Positions 26,657-35,009 of a stretch of DNA of 64,000 bases are shown here, piece after piece. Source of the stretch: G965229605 sp965229605 (GTDB taxonomy: Bacteria > Pseudomonadota > Alphaproteobacteria > CBDDJK01); assembly GCA_965229605.1 (NCBI GenBank), contig OZ245892.1:2604001-2668000 (forward strand), in the 5' to 3' direction. Position 1 is the first letter of the stretch. Every line of letters begins with the position of its first letter. A program made the translations under genes and the position numbers. Under the pieces are notes generated by a model that was not told where the DNA came from, did no database searches, and worked only from the letters and a program-made list of their open reading frames with translations.

Positions 26657-28001
26657 TCTGCGCAAGCTGTTTACGGCTGTTCTTTTGAGTGTGGCCTTCT
26701 GGATCAACAAGGCCGAGGCTGATTCTATCAGCTTTATCCGGGATACGGAAATAGAAAACACGGTGCGGGTTTATGTGCGTCCGGTGTTTGAAGCCGCCGG
26801 GCTGGATAGTGCTGCTGTCAAAGTCTATGTGGTCAAGAATGATGCGCTGAATGCTTTTGTGGCGGGCGGGCAGAATATCTTTTTGCATACCGGGACCTTG
26901 CGCAAGGCAAAATTACCTGAAGAAGTGATGGGCGTGATCGCGCATGAGGCCGGGCATATCACCGGCGGTCATTTATCGCATATGCATAATAATCTTGAAC
27001 AGGCCCGGCTGACCAATCTTGCGGCTTTGGCCCTGGGCCTGCCCTTGGCGATTTTAAGCGGACGGGCAGATATCGGGCTGGCGGCTTCCAGTCTGGGGTC
27101 GCATGTCGCCACCCGGGATTATTTGAAATATTCCCGCGAAAACGAACAGGCCGCCGATCAGGCTGCGATCTCTTATCTTGAAAAGGCCGAGGTCAATCCG
27201 CAAGGGATGCTGACCTTTATGCGGCGGTTAAACCAGACGGCCAGGCTATATCAAGGCAGCAGCCCCAATCCCTATGCGCAAACCCACCCCTTGACGGCTG
27301 ACCGGGTGCGGTTTTTGAATGATTCGGTGGCACGGTCGGCCCATCGCGGGCGACGATTGCCCGCCTATTTTTATAATCTGCACGAAAGAATGCAATCCAA
27401 GCTGGATGCCTATATCGAACCGCCAGAGAATTACCTGCGTGATCATCCGAAAAATCAGGGTTCGCTTGCAGACCGCTATGGTCGGCCTATGGCTTTATTG
27501 CGCCTGGCCCGTCACGATCAGGCTCTGGAGGAAATCAACAGCTTGATAGAAAATTATCCTGATGATCCTTTCTTTGTCGAATTTAAAGGCGATATTTTGC
27601 TGGACAAGGGCGACCTTTTAAACGCCGAAGCGGCCTATAAGGCGGTGCTGGATAAATTGCCCTGGGCGGCATTGGTTCAAATCAATATGGCGCGGGTCTT
27701 GCTGGCGCAGAAAACACCGGAAAAAGACGAAACTGCGCTGGCTCACCTGAATAATGCCAAACTCTATGAACCAGACAATAAACGCATGTGGCGATTATTC
27801 GCAACAGCCTATGCGCGCCTCGGCGATAAGGGAATGCTGGCTCTTTCTCTGGCTGAATCCGAAATCCGGTCAAGAAATGCCAAAGAAGCCAGACGCCATG
27901 CGCAGGCCGCCCTTAACCATTTGCCTCAAGCCGGCGGGGCGGCTCTACGCGCCCGCGATATCATCAATCAGGCCAGCCAGGCCCTTGAAAAACAATCCTG
28001 A
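26631..28001 (+). CDS. M48-family metalloprotease with C-terminal TPR region (BepA-like)
   Basis: About 456 residues from ATG 26631; ATG 26640 and TTG 26613 are alternatives. A signal peptide (RKLFTAVLLSVAFWINKAEA) precedes the protease domain. VIAHEAGHITGGHLSHM is the HExxH-type zinc site and YSRENEQAADQAA gives the third ligand. From about residue 285 tetratricopeptide-like helices follow (AEAAYKAVLDKLPWAALVQ). BepA/YfgC relatives police outer-membrane protein assembly in the periplasm. All candidate starts lie inside the inverted-repeat element, so its insertion must have replaced the native start region. It overlaps lgt by one base. Confidence 0.88.
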   Translation: MNLMGPDPSLRKLFTAVLLSVAFWINKAEADSISFIRDTEIENTVRVYVRPVFEAAGLDSAAVKVYVVKNDALNAFVAGGQNIFLHTGTLRKAKLPEEVMGVIAHEAGHITGGHLSHMHNNLEQARLTNLAALALGLPLAILSGRADIGLAASSLGSHVATRDYLKYSRENEQAADQAAISYLEKAEVNPQGMLTFMRRLNQTARLYQGSSPNPYAQTHPLTADRVRFLNDSVARSAHRGRRLPAYFYNLHERMQSKLDAYIEPPENYLRDHPKNQGSLADRYGRPMALLRLARHDQALEEINSLIENYPDDPFFVEFKGDILLDKGDLLNAEAAYKAVLDKLPWAALVQINMARVLLAQKTPEKDETALAHLNNAKLYEPDNKRMWRLFATAYARLGDKGMLALSLAESEIRSRNAKEARRHAQAALNHLPQAGGAALRARDIINQASQALEKQS

Positions 28002-28846
28002 TGTATTGGGTTCATAATCTTGACCCCATAGCCGTGCAGATTGGGCCGGTTGCCATCCATTGGTATGGACTGGCCTATATGGTTTCTATTCTGGCTGGCT
28101 GGCAGGCCTGTCTGTCCCTGACCCGGAGGCCCGGCAGTCTGGTTCCGCGCCAGGCCATTGACGATATCATGGTCTGGATTGTGCTGGGGGTTCTGATTGG
28201 CGGACGCATGGGGGAGGTGTTATTCTATTATCCCGAATTTTACCTGCGCCATCCTGCCGAGATTTTCAAAATCTGGAAAGGCGGCATGTCCTTTCATGGG
28301 GGCCTGGCCGGGGTTGTGCTGGCGGTCGCGCTTTATTGCCGGAAGCGAGGACTATCCTTTCCGGCCCTGATCGATCTGATCGCCTTTGTGGCCCCCTTCG
28401 GCATTATGCTGGGGCGCATTGCCAATTTCATCAATGCCGAACATGTCGGCCGTCCCGTTGAACATTCTTTAGAAAATTCTTTTCTGCCCGCCGTTATTTT
28501 CCCAACCATCGATATGGTGCCGCGCCATGCCAGCCAGCTTTATCAGGCCGCGCTAGAAGGGGCCTTGCCTTTGCTGATTCTGATGATCCTGTTGAAACCA
28601 TGGCAAGGCTCTTACCCGGTCGTTTTACGCCGTCCGGGGCTTGTCGCGGGCTATTTTCTGGTGATGAACGGCATCGCGCGCATGATCGGGGAACAATTCC
28701 GCACCGAAGAAATTGCTGTCAATAGCCTGCCGCTCGGCCTTACCTATGGTCAGATTCTGTCACTGCCGGTTTTGCTGGTCGGGCTTTTTTTGGTTTTTCG
28801 GGCGCGGTCAAATGCGCCTTTAGCCAGTCCGGCGGGGCCGGGGTAA
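28001..28846 (+). CDS. lgt: Prolipoprotein diacylglyceryl transferase
   Basis: 281 residues, seven membrane helices. Transfers diacylglyceryl from phosphatidylglycerol to the lipobox Cys of prolipoproteins. IGPVAIHWYGLAYM opens the protein. MSFHGGLAGVVLAV has the essential His. GRIANFINAEHVGRPVE is the Lgt signature (Arg/Asn). REXXR-like IARMIGEQFR lies near the end. TGATG coupling with the M48 gene. The last 107 bp overlap the convergent ygfZ. Confidence 0.95.
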   Translation: MYWVHNLDPIAVQIGPVAIHWYGLAYMVSILAGWQACLSLTRRPGSLVPRQAIDDIMVWIVLGVLIGGRMGEVLFYYPEFYLRHPAEIFKIWKGGMSFHGGLAGVVLAVALYCRKRGLSFPALIDLIAFVAPFGIMLGRIANFINAEHVGRPVEHSLENSFLPAVIFPTIDMVPRHASQLYQAALEGALPLLILMILLKPWQGSYPVVLRRPGLVAGYFLVMNGIARMIGEQFRTEEIAVNSLPLGLTYGQILSLPVLLVGLFLVFRARSNAPLASPAGPG

Positions 28847-29735
28847 GCAAAAGCGGCTCACCCTCTTCACGGTGGGCGAAAAAATCGGTTTTTTCTTGCG
28901 CATCCTGCTGAAAAGCGGTTACGTCAATCAATGCAAGCGTTGATCCTGTTGCGGTAGATCGGGTTTCTCCCACCTGTTTATCGCCCTGATAGACCGCACT
29001 ATGCGGGGGAAGAACGGGGGCTTTGTCGGGTTGATCAAAGGTCATAGGAACCAGACGGCGGCGCACAAGGCCGCGATAACGGGTGCGGGCGGTCAGTTCC
29101 TGGCCCATATAACAGCCCTTGTCCCAGCTGATTCCATTCAAATCATCAAAGCCGCTTTCAAGCAATAATGACTTATTCTGGACAAGATCATAAGGGGCTT
29201 CCGGCACCGCCTGCGCAATCCGCAAAGCTGTGTAGCTATTTTGAATATCGTCAGAATGCGGGATTGGCTGCATAGCATCATGCGTGGCCAATATCCGCAG
29301 CCCCAAGGCCGGACACCTTGGATCCGGGGCGATAATCGCTGAGGGATCAGGGAAAAAAGAGCGTGCTTGTGCCGGATTGACCGGGGTGCCGTCCTTATCG
29401 AAAACCGCATAGACCGAAAGCTCTTTGGCAATGGTCAGCTTCACATCTTCGCGCAGAAGATGACGCCGCAGCCCGCGACCAAGGTCAAAAAGGTCCTCCC
29501 CTCCCGCACAGTCGATCAGAAATCTCTCCTGTGCCGGGTCGTTGAAAATAAGAAAAGCATGGCGAAACTTGCCTTGCGGAGTCAAAAAAGCCGCATAAAG
29601 GGCGGCATCAGAGGCCTCTTTCGTAATTTTTTCAATATCATTGCTGATCAAACCTTGCAGGAAAACCCCACGATCAGGCCCGGACACCGAAATAATCCCG
29701 CGATCCGCCAGCCGATAAACCAAAGGTGAGGCCAT
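28740..29735 (-). CDS. ygfZ: Folate-binding Fe-S cluster/tRNA-modification protein YgfZ
   Basis: 331 residues. GcvT-like fold that helps Fe-S enzyme maturation using folate. The diagnostic WDKGCYMGQELTARTRYRG (KGCxxGQE) is near residue 205. The N-terminal GVFLQGLISNDIEKI is also typical. The C-terminal 35 residues (PEKPKKARPAKPAVTESDHR) are encoded antisense to the end of lgt and are low complexity, so this tail may be a late extension. Confidence 0.92.
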   Translation of the reverse strand: MASPLVYRLADRGIISVSGPDRGVFLQGLISNDIEKITKEASDAALYAAFLTPQGKFRHAFLIFNDPAQERFLIDCAGGEDLFDLGRGLRRHLLREDVKLTIAKELSVYAVFDKDGTPVNPAQARSFFPDPSAIIAPDPRCPALGLRILATHDAMQPIPHSDDIQNSYTALRIAQAVPEAPYDLVQNKSLLLESGFDDLNGISWDKGCYMGQELTARTRYRGLVRRRLVPMTFDQPDKAPVLPPHSAVYQGDKQVGETRSTATGSTLALIDVTAFQQDAQEKTDFFAHREEGEPLLLTPAPPDWLKAHLTAPEKPKKARPAKPAVTESDHR

Positions 29736-29819
29736 ATTTTTCTTGCCCTTTATCTATCAATAGGGAAAACAGAACTGCCAAACGTGGCAGGTTTTTCACA
29801 CAGAAAGAATGATACTTTT

Positions 29820-30506
29820 ATGCCAGATACTCCACACCCGTTAAAGCAGCGCGATTGCTGGATTTTTGATCTTGATAATACACTTTACCCGGCCTCTTGT
29901 CAGCTATTTCAGCAAGTCGGCAAGCGGATAACCGCTTTTGTCGCCAACCATCTTGATCTCGATGACGATGAAGCCCGCCATATCCAGAAAAAATATTTCC
30001 ATGACCACGGGACAACCCTGCGTGGCATGATGATTCATCATGGCGTTGAACCCGATGAATTCCTGCGCTTTGTCCATGATATTGATTATAGCGCGATCCC
30101 GGCAAATCCGGCACTGGGGGCGGCAATCAACCGGCTACCCGGACGAAAACTGATCTATACCAATGCCAGCCATGCCCATGCAAAAAGTGTCCTTGATCGC
30201 TTGCAGCTGGGTGTGGATTTTGAAGCCGTTTTCGATGTGAAAGACGGCGATTATATCCCGAAACCTGACCCGGTTCCCTGTCAAAAGCTGATTGAGCGTT
30301 ACCAGATTAACCCCGACCGTGCGGTCATGGTGGATGATATCCCGCATAACCTAAAGGCCCCGGCCAATTTTGGCATGGCAACCATCCTGATTGATACCGG
30401 GCTGGATTATCCGCCAGACCATCCGCTGGCGATTGACCGCAATGCGGCCTATATCCACCATATCACCGATGATCTGGAATTATTTCTTGAAGGTTTGGGG
30501 CTTTAA
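29820..30506 (+). CDS. Pyrimidine 5'-nucleotidase, HAD superfamily (SDT1-like)
   Basis: About 228 residues from ATG 29820 (MPDTPHPLKQRD); the frame opens at 29784 but without family-like sequence. CWIFDLDNTLYP is HAD motif I with both Asp. KLIYTNASHAHA is motif II. YIPKPDP holds the motif III Lys and RAVMVDDIPHNLKAPANFGM is motif IV. The helical cap (RGMMIHHGVEPDEFLRFVHDIDY) is that of the SDT1/Phm8 nucleotidases. It probably dephosphorylates pyrimidine nucleotides. Confidence 0.88.
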   Translation: MPDTPHPLKQRDCWIFDLDNTLYPASCQLFQQVGKRITAFVANHLDLDDDEARHIQKKYFHDHGTTLRGMMIHHGVEPDEFLRFVHDIDYSAIPANPALGAAINRLPGRKLIYTNASHAHAKSVLDRLQLGVDFEAVFDVKDGDYIPKPDPVPCQKLIERYQINPDRAVMVDDIPHNLKAPANFGMATILIDTGLDYPPDHPLAIDRNAAYIHHITDDLELFLEGLGL

Positions 30507-30538
30507 CCCTGATTTTAGGCCTTGGCCTGACTTTAATA

Positions 30539-30646
30539 TCAGGCAAATAATTTAAGCAAAATCGCAATATTCAAAGCAATAGAGGTCCCAAGCATCCAGC
30601 GATGCAGGTTTAATTCAGATTTAACTTCTGCAATCATTGTTGTCAT
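30539..30646 (-). CDS. 35-residue membrane protein with CCDC90-like tail
   Basis: Start ATG at 30646-30644 with AAGGATAT about 9 nt upstream, stop TGA at 30541-30539. The product begins MTTMIAEVKSELNLHRWMLG and continues into a membrane helix ending LLKLFA. The polar-helix-then-RWMLG-then-helix pattern is the usual C-terminal tail of DUF1640-type small proteins, here without the longer coiled coil. The good SD and the family-like pattern support a real gene. It sits in the 199-bp gap between the HAD and ABC-2 genes. Confidence 0.6.
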   Translation of the reverse strand: MTTMIAEVKSELNLHRWMLGTSIALNIAILLKLFA

Positions 30647-30705
30647 AATATGATATCCTTCTGACTTTTTTATAGCAGACTATAACATTTTAGCAAATCT
30701 CGACC

Positions 30706-31527
30706 TTAGTCCTTTAGCTTATAGCCTCTGGTAAAGACGATACTGGTGATCAGGACCAGTCCGATAGCCATGGACAGCGTCACTGCGGCACTGACCAGCG
30801 GCCCGCTTTCAGAGACTCCGGTCAAGGCCCATCTGGTTCCATCAACAATATAGTGGAAGGGGTTGGCCCGGATCAGCGTTTGCCAAAAGGCTCCGTCAAC
30901 GGCTGCGATAGGGAAAAAGGCCCCGGATAGCTGGAGCAGGGGGATTGCGAAGAATGTTTCTTTTGCGGCCAGCCCGTCCCATTTTTCGGAGAAGATAGCG
31001 GCCAGCAGTCCCAGCGCGGCCAGGGAGACGGCAGCCAGGATGAGGAAGAACACCAGCGCGGCGAAGGAGAACACATGATAGCCGATAAAGGGACCCAGCA
31101 CCAGAAAGACGGAGCCCCCGACGAATGCGGCATTGATGGAAGAGGCCAGAACATAGCCGATGGCGATTTCGATGCCGTGCATGGGGGCTTTGAGGATGTC
31201 TTGCAAGATAAGTTCGATTTTGTCGAAGAGAAAGGGGTAGGTTGCGCCATAAAAGGCTGATTGCATGACGCTAAGGGCGATAAAGCCGGTTGAGGCAAAA
31301 ACGGTTATGGTTAGGTGGCCTGCGGCGATTGAGAATTCTTCATCGGCCCCGGCACTGGCTAAGGCCAGCTTGAACACGGACAGGAACAGGAGGGATGTGA
31401 AGGCTGGCGCCAGAAGGCCGAACCAGAAGAAGCGGATACTGCGGCGCACCTCGCGCAAGGCCAGAGTAGCAATGCCAATCACGTTTATTTTGGCGATATT
31501 TACGGGAGCAGGTGCAGTTTGATACAT
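30706..31527 (-). CDS. ABC-2 type transporter permease
   Basis: 273 residues with six hydrophobic segments. LALREVRRSIRFFWFGLLAPAFTSLLFL is the ABC-2 N-terminus, and IPLLQLSGAFFPIAAVDGAFW plus NPFHYIVDGTRWAL match the conserved loop of drug/polysaccharide exporters. Such permeases need an ATPase, but none is adjacent in the window. The start may be the GTG at NVIGIATL a few codons in. The plus strand here is G-rich, continuous with the plus-strand flagellar genes that follow. Confidence 0.82.
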   Translation of the reverse strand: MYQTAPAPVNIAKINVIGIATLALREVRRSIRFFWFGLLAPAFTSLLFLSVFKLALASAGADEEFSIAAGHLTITVFASTGFIALSVMQSAFYGATYPFLFDKIELILQDILKAPMHGIEIAIGYVLASSINAAFVGGSVFLVLGPFIGYHVFSFAALVFFLILAAVSLAALGLLAAIFSEKWDGLAAKETFFAIPLLQLSGAFFPIAAVDGAFWQTLIRANPFHYIVDGTRWALTGVSESGPLVSAAVTLSMAIGLVLITSIVFTRGYKLKD

Positions 31528-31700
31528 GGCGGCTGTTATTTTTGAGGAGGGGCTAGACGCCTCTTGTTATGCAGTATGGCGTTATTTTGCAAGCGCGGTC
31601 TGGCTGAATTTATTTCTTGGCGGGTGATTCCGAATCTATCTATAGGTAATTTCCTGAATTTCTTCTTATGAATCATTTTCCTGCTGGATGGAGAAGCTTT

Positions 31701-32303
31701 GTGCTGGTTGATTCAATTGTCCTGATTTTTGATGTTGCTTTGCTTGCCTTGCTGATTGTTGCTATTTTCATCAGCATGCGCTTGAATGCGCAGCTAGGTT
31801 TGCTTCGCCATGACCGCAATGAGTTGAATCGTTTGATCAACAAGATGACCTCGGAGAACGAGCGGATTGAGGCTTCGATCAACCAGATGCAGCGCAATGC
31901 GGAGACGACTCAGCAGGAGTTGTCGGAGGCTACGGCTCAGTCGCGTCATATGAAGCAGCAGCTTGCGGCTTTATTGCGTCAAGGCGATGGGCTGGTTAAC
32001 CGGATGACCGAGAAGATCAAGATGTCGGAGATGAAATATACGCCACCGCCCTTAAAGAAGCGGGGGCTTGAGGGAGTTAATGCGCGGACAAGCCAGCCGG
32101 TTTCTGATATGATTTCGCGTGCGAGGTCCCAGGATGCGGGGACATTGATGGAGGACGAGGCGGAAATGGATATGGTGCCCAGAAACCCGGCCCCCAGAAA
32201 TCAGGCGAATAGGGAGTCGGGAATCAGGGATTCTATAGACAGGGATTCTGGACGCCAGACGCGCGACAATTTTCTTGAAAAGCTGAATAATCTTTCGGGT
32301 TAA
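31701..32303 (+). CDS. DUF6468 flagellar-operon protein
   Basis: About 200 residues from GTG 31701, chosen over ATG 31668 because GGATGGAGA lies just upstream and the product then begins MLVDSIVLIFDVALLALLIV, a membrane anchor. The rest is a long coiled coil (RNELNRLINKMTSENERIEA) with a tail of short repeats (15-bp repeat at 32225 and 32240 giving R-DS). This alphaproteobacterial family lies next to flagellar motor genes. Exact role unknown, likely at the motor or export apparatus. motE follows 10 nt downstream. Confidence 0.75.
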   Translation: MLVDSIVLIFDVALLALLIVAIFISMRLNAQLGLLRHDRNELNRLINKMTSENERIEASINQMQRNAETTQQELSEATAQSRHMKQQLAALLRQGDGLVNRMTEKIKMSEMKYTPPPLKKRGLEGVNARTSQPVSDMISRARSQDAGTLMEDEAEMDMVPRNPAPRNQANRESGIRDSIDRDSGRQTRDNFLEKLNNLSG

Positions 32304-32313
32304 AGAGGCCTTT

Positions 32314-33273
32314 ATGCGCATATTTGCTGTTATTGCTGTTGTTGCTTTCCTGGGAGTCCTTTTGCGGGGTTACAAGGTTGTTGTGCCGTCGGTTTCCAGC
32401 TTTTTTGTTGATCCTGCGCTGACTCAGGAGAATGCAGCCCAGGCGACGGTACAAAGTTCAGGAAAAAGTCTTGCTCAAGCGATTGCGCAAAATCTTGGCC
32501 AAAACCAAAACTTTGGGCAGAGTCAAAATTTTGGGCAAAACCCGTTTGGACAAAATACAGGACGCACGATTGCGCAAAGCACGACCCCGTCCTTGTCGCC
32601 GATTGCGCCGAGTGAGAATCTTGACGGCGGGCAGGTTGGCGACAATTTTGGGCTTTCCAACAGCGATCCGCAAGCGATGCAGGGCAGTATGCAGCGGATG
32701 CTGATGGAGGATGATGTCTCGCAACCGGCCTCCCCGGACGCGGCAGCAGGTGGCAGCGGGTTTGAGCAGAGTGTTAATAATCAAGCTGCGTCTCAAGAGG
32801 GGGGGGAGACTCGCGAGCGGCTGCAAGAGCTGTCAGGTTCGCGCCAGCGCGAGAGAGTTCTGACCAACGAGCTGTCAGAGCGACGTCGGCTTCTGGATTT
32901 GCGTGAAGAAGAGATTATCAAGAAAGAGGCCTTGTTGGGGGCGGCTGAGAAGCAGCTGATGGTTCGCCAGAAGGCTCTGGAGGAAGTCCGCGATGAAATT
33001 AACGAGCGGATCAGGAATTTTGACACGCAGCAGCAAGAGGCCCTTTCCAATATCATGCTGACGTATAATGTGATGAAGCCGCGTGCGGCGGCGGCTATTT
33101 TTGACGGGCTTGATATGGAGATATTGATTTCGGTGGTTCAGAATATGTCGGCCCGCAAGCTGGCCCCGATTATGGCCGAGATGCAACCGGGCAAGGCCCA
33201 GCAATTAACCGAGGCTTTGTCGCGCGGCGAGCTTTTAAAGCAGCAAGAAGAAGCCCAACGCCGCCGCCGATAA
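32314..33273 (+). CDS. motE: MotE-type flagellar motor protein
   Basis: 319 residues. One N-terminal membrane helix (IFAVIAVVAFLGVLL), then a disordered Gln/Asn/Gly region with QNFGQ repeats (18-bp period near 32506-32540), a coiled coil (RRLLDLREEEIIKKEALLGAAEKQ), and a C-terminal MgtE-N-like domain (LTYNVMKPRAAAAIFDGLD, VVQNMSARKLAPIMAEM). In rhizobia MotE is the periplasmic chaperone of MotC. A diverged copy of its last 51 codons lies at 34997-35152. Confidence 0.82.
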   Translation: MRIFAVIAVVAFLGVLLRGYKVVVPSVSSFFVDPALTQENAAQATVQSSGKSLAQAIAQNLGQNQNFGQSQNFGQNPFGQNTGRTIAQSTTPSLSPIAPSENLDGGQVGDNFGLSNSDPQAMQGSMQRMLMEDDVSQPASPDAAAGGSGFEQSVNNQAASQEGGETRERLQELSGSRQRERVLTNELSERRRLLDLREEEIIKKEALLGAAEKQLMVRQKALEEVRDEINERIRNFDTQQQEALSNIMLTYNVMKPRAAAAIFDGLDMEILISVVQNMSARKLAPIMAEMQPGKAQQLTEALSRGELLKQQEEAQRRRR

Positions 33274-33352
33274 TTTTTTATCGCCACGCCAAGCCAACAT
33301 CAAGGGCTGGTTACATCAGATAGATCGTTTAAAGCGCAGCACTTGTCCTTGA

Positions 33353-33403
33353 CAAAGATTGCCATATGGCAATATCTGTCATATAGCAATCTTTGTCATA
33401 TAG
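33353..33403. promoter_or_regulatory. parDE operator repeats
   Basis: Upstream of the toxin-antitoxin pair, CAAAGATTGC (33353-33362) is inverted at GCAATCTTTG (33386-33395). GCCATATGGC (33361-33370) is a palindrome, and GTCATATAG repeats directly at 33378-33386 and 33395-33403. ParD-type antitoxins repress their own operon by binding such repeats, so this is the likely operator. AGGAGG follows at 33415-33420. Confidence 0.65.
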
Positions 33404-33425
33404 GTCATTATATTAGGAGGTCATC

Positions 33426-33659
33426 ATGGCGAGTATGAATATATCACTCCCAGATCAAATGAAACAATGGGTTGAAGAAAATGTACAAACAGGGCGTTAT
33501 GCCAATGCTTCAGATTATGTGCGTGATCTTATTCGCCAAGATCATATGAAACTTCAAAAGCTGCGCGAAGCCCTGATTGAGGGAGAAAATTCTGGTCTAT
33601 CAACAGGCTTGGATATTGACAAATTCATTGCATCAAAGAAAAAAAGCTTATCTTTATGA
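33426..33659 (+). CDS. parD: ParD-family antitoxin
   Basis: 77 residues. MASMNISLPDQMKQWVEENV is a ribbon-helix-helix DNA-binding N-terminus. GRYANASDYVRDLIRQD is the classic ParD stretch. The C-terminal helix (LREALIEGENSGLST) binds the toxin. AGGAGG lies 5 nt before ATG. Its stop overlaps the toxin start (ATGA). It is AT-rich relative to motE. Confidence 0.9.
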   Translation: MASMNISLPDQMKQWVEENVQTGRYANASDYVRDLIRQDHMKLQKLREALIEGENSGLSTGLDIDKFIASKKKSLSL

Positions 33660-33946
33660 GGAAGATTATCTTCTCACCTAAAGCAAAATCTGATTTGGAC
33701 GGCATATGGACTTATTCTGAAAAAAGCTGGGGAAAAGAACAAGCCGAACATTATATAAGACAACTTTGGGTACACTTGAACGAATTGGCGGAAGGAACAA
33801 AATTATCAGTAGATATAAGTGAAATAAAGAAGGGATATTTTAAAGGTCGTTCAAATTATCATGTAATTTTCTTCAAACAAATTACAGGTGGTATTGATGT
33901 AATCCGTATTTTGCATCAATCTATGGATTTTAATAAACATTTGTGA
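33656..33946 (+). CDS. parE: ParE/RelE-superfamily toxin
   Basis: 96 residues. KIIFSPKAKSDLDGIWTYSEKSWGKEQAEHYIRQL is the ParE N-terminal alpha-hairpin, and YFKGRSNYHVIFFKQITGGIDVIRILHQSMDF is the C-terminal sheet. ParE poisons DNA gyrase, while RelE relatives cut mRNA; the sequence fits ParE better. Translationally coupled to parD. The pair can stabilise the accessory block that follows motE. Confidence 0.9.
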   Translation: MRKIIFSPKAKSDLDGIWTYSEKSWGKEQAEHYIRQLWVHLNELAEGTKLSVDISEIKKGYFKGRSNYHVIFFKQITGGIDVIRILHQSMDFNKHL

Positions 33947-33968
33947 TTATTTATGATAAAAAAATTTA

Positions 33969-33982
33969 TTAGGGTCAGGACA
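33969..33982. repeat. Partial copy of the GGGTCAGGAC element end
   Basis: TTAGGGTCAGGACA lies 10 nt downstream of the end of the secreted-protein gene (minus strand). It matches the outer bases of the 26380-26656 element but lacks the second palindrome arm. Confidence 0.4.
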
Positions 33983-33995
33983 GCCTCTTCTTCTG

Positions 33996-34421
33996 TTAAT
34001 CGGGAAATATTGTAAAGGCAATCCCGGTAAGTTTTGTCACGATTTTAAGGCGGTATTCGATTTTGTCTTCGATGCCATCGGTGTCATAGATGACAACAAC
34101 CGGCTTTTTTCCGGTTAAATAGCCAAAGAACAGGGCTTGCTGGATGGAATCAAGGCTGGAGCGTTTATCAAGCCCGCCCTCAATCACCTCGGTAGCGGTT
34201 TCGCAATCAACAATGATATAGCCGACCTCGCCCGCATCGGTGGTATAGGCATGTCTGACCTCGGTCTTGCCGCCAATCAAGTCACAATAGATTTTATTGT
34301 AATCGGCTTCGGTGTGCTTATCCTTAGCCTGGATGGAATCAAAGGGAACTGGTGTGGCAAAAAGGGTAATCAGTAGCAACGCCCATAAAGGGCGACCCCA
34401 TAAAGAGCGGTACAGGGACAT
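33996..34421 (-). CDS. Secreted hypothetical protein
   Basis: 141 residues. A signal peptide runs to about residue 32 (LWALLLITLFATPVPFDSIQA). The mature part has two Cys (IYCDLIGG, IIVDCETATEV) that could pair, and LDSIQQALFFGYLTGKKPVVVIYDTDG. I do not recognise the family. Proteins with similar layout occur as small secreted proteins of proteobacteria. It faces the parDE genes inside the block bounded by motE and its partial copy. Confidence 0.6.
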   Translation of the reverse strand: MSLYRSLWGRPLWALLLITLFATPVPFDSIQAKDKHTEADYNKIYCDLIGGKTEVRHAYTTDAGEVGYIIVDCETATEVIEGGLDKRSSLDSIQQALFFGYLTGKKPVVVIYDTDGIEDKIEYRLKIVTKLTGIAFTIFPD

Positions 34422-34526
34422 GGCACAATCAAATCAATAGCCGCCCCGTTCAGAAGTTTATTGTTAATAAAGCAGGCAATAAAAACATGATATCCGGCTT
34501 TTGCATCTCTCGCATCCTCTTTGATG

Positions 34527-34641
34527 TTGTTCACAACAAATCACCAAGGGCCTTGGTGATCGAGGAGTGGTAAGACTGTGCAGATGAGCCAGCCGCAACG
34601 CTTTTAGCGCGCACGCCTATTGTATAACGCCGCCTCCTCGA
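34527..34641. other. Inverted repeats in a 477-bp gap; possible structured RNA or operator
   Basis: The gap 34422-34898 has no gene I can support. It holds TTGTT-CAC-AACAA (34527-34539), a perfect odd palindrome TCACCAAGG-G-CCTTGGTGA (34541-34559), and TCGAGGAG (34560-34567) pairing with CTCCTCGA (34634-34641) across about 66 bases. The nested layout could fold as an RNA. It matches none of tmRNA, RNase P, SRP or 6S signatures that I looked for. Confidence 0.35.
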
Positions 34642-34898
34642 CCCTGATCGAGAAAACGAATCGTTTTTAACGGCTGGATTCAAAGCCGCATCCACAAAGG
34701 AGCTTACCAATCTCCATAATCAGATTTTCCTGATTACACCGACAGCTTATTGCCATTTCAGGCGAAAATCAATCAAATTAGGGAAATCTTGCCAAAAGGG
34801 AATTTTTGTGCCTGTATTCTGTCTTGTTCAATATACTGTTTTGTTCAAATAATAGTGTTCCTTTAAATATTTCAAAACCTGATCAGAGATTCCCGCCA

Positions 34899-35009
34899 AT
34901 GGACCCAGCAGAACAATCCATGCTTGATGTGATAGTCGATAACTGGCCAATATTGGCTTCTTTAGCAGGCGGCCTTGCTGCTGTGGGATGGGCTTTATGG
35001 AGATATTGA
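34899..35009 (+). CDS. 36-residue membrane peptide ending inside the motE copy
   Basis: Begins MDPAEQSMLDVIVDNWPILA and has one membrane helix, ending WALWRY. The last four codons (TGG AGA TAT TGA) come from the duplicated motE sequence, so the reading frame was truncated or fused when the copy arrived. No strong SD. It could be the 5' part of a broken gene. Confidence 0.4.
   Translation: MDPAEQSMLDVIVDNWPILASLAGGLAAVGWALWRY

Noticed and set aside
30508..30542. Possible terminator CCTGAT...ATCAGG after the HAD gene
   Set aside because: The stem is short, the spacing is large and no T-run follows. It overlaps the end of the 35-residue ORF.
34422..34898. tmRNA, 6S, SRP or RNase P RNA in the accessory gap
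   Set aside because: None of the conserved core sequences of these RNAs was found on either strand.
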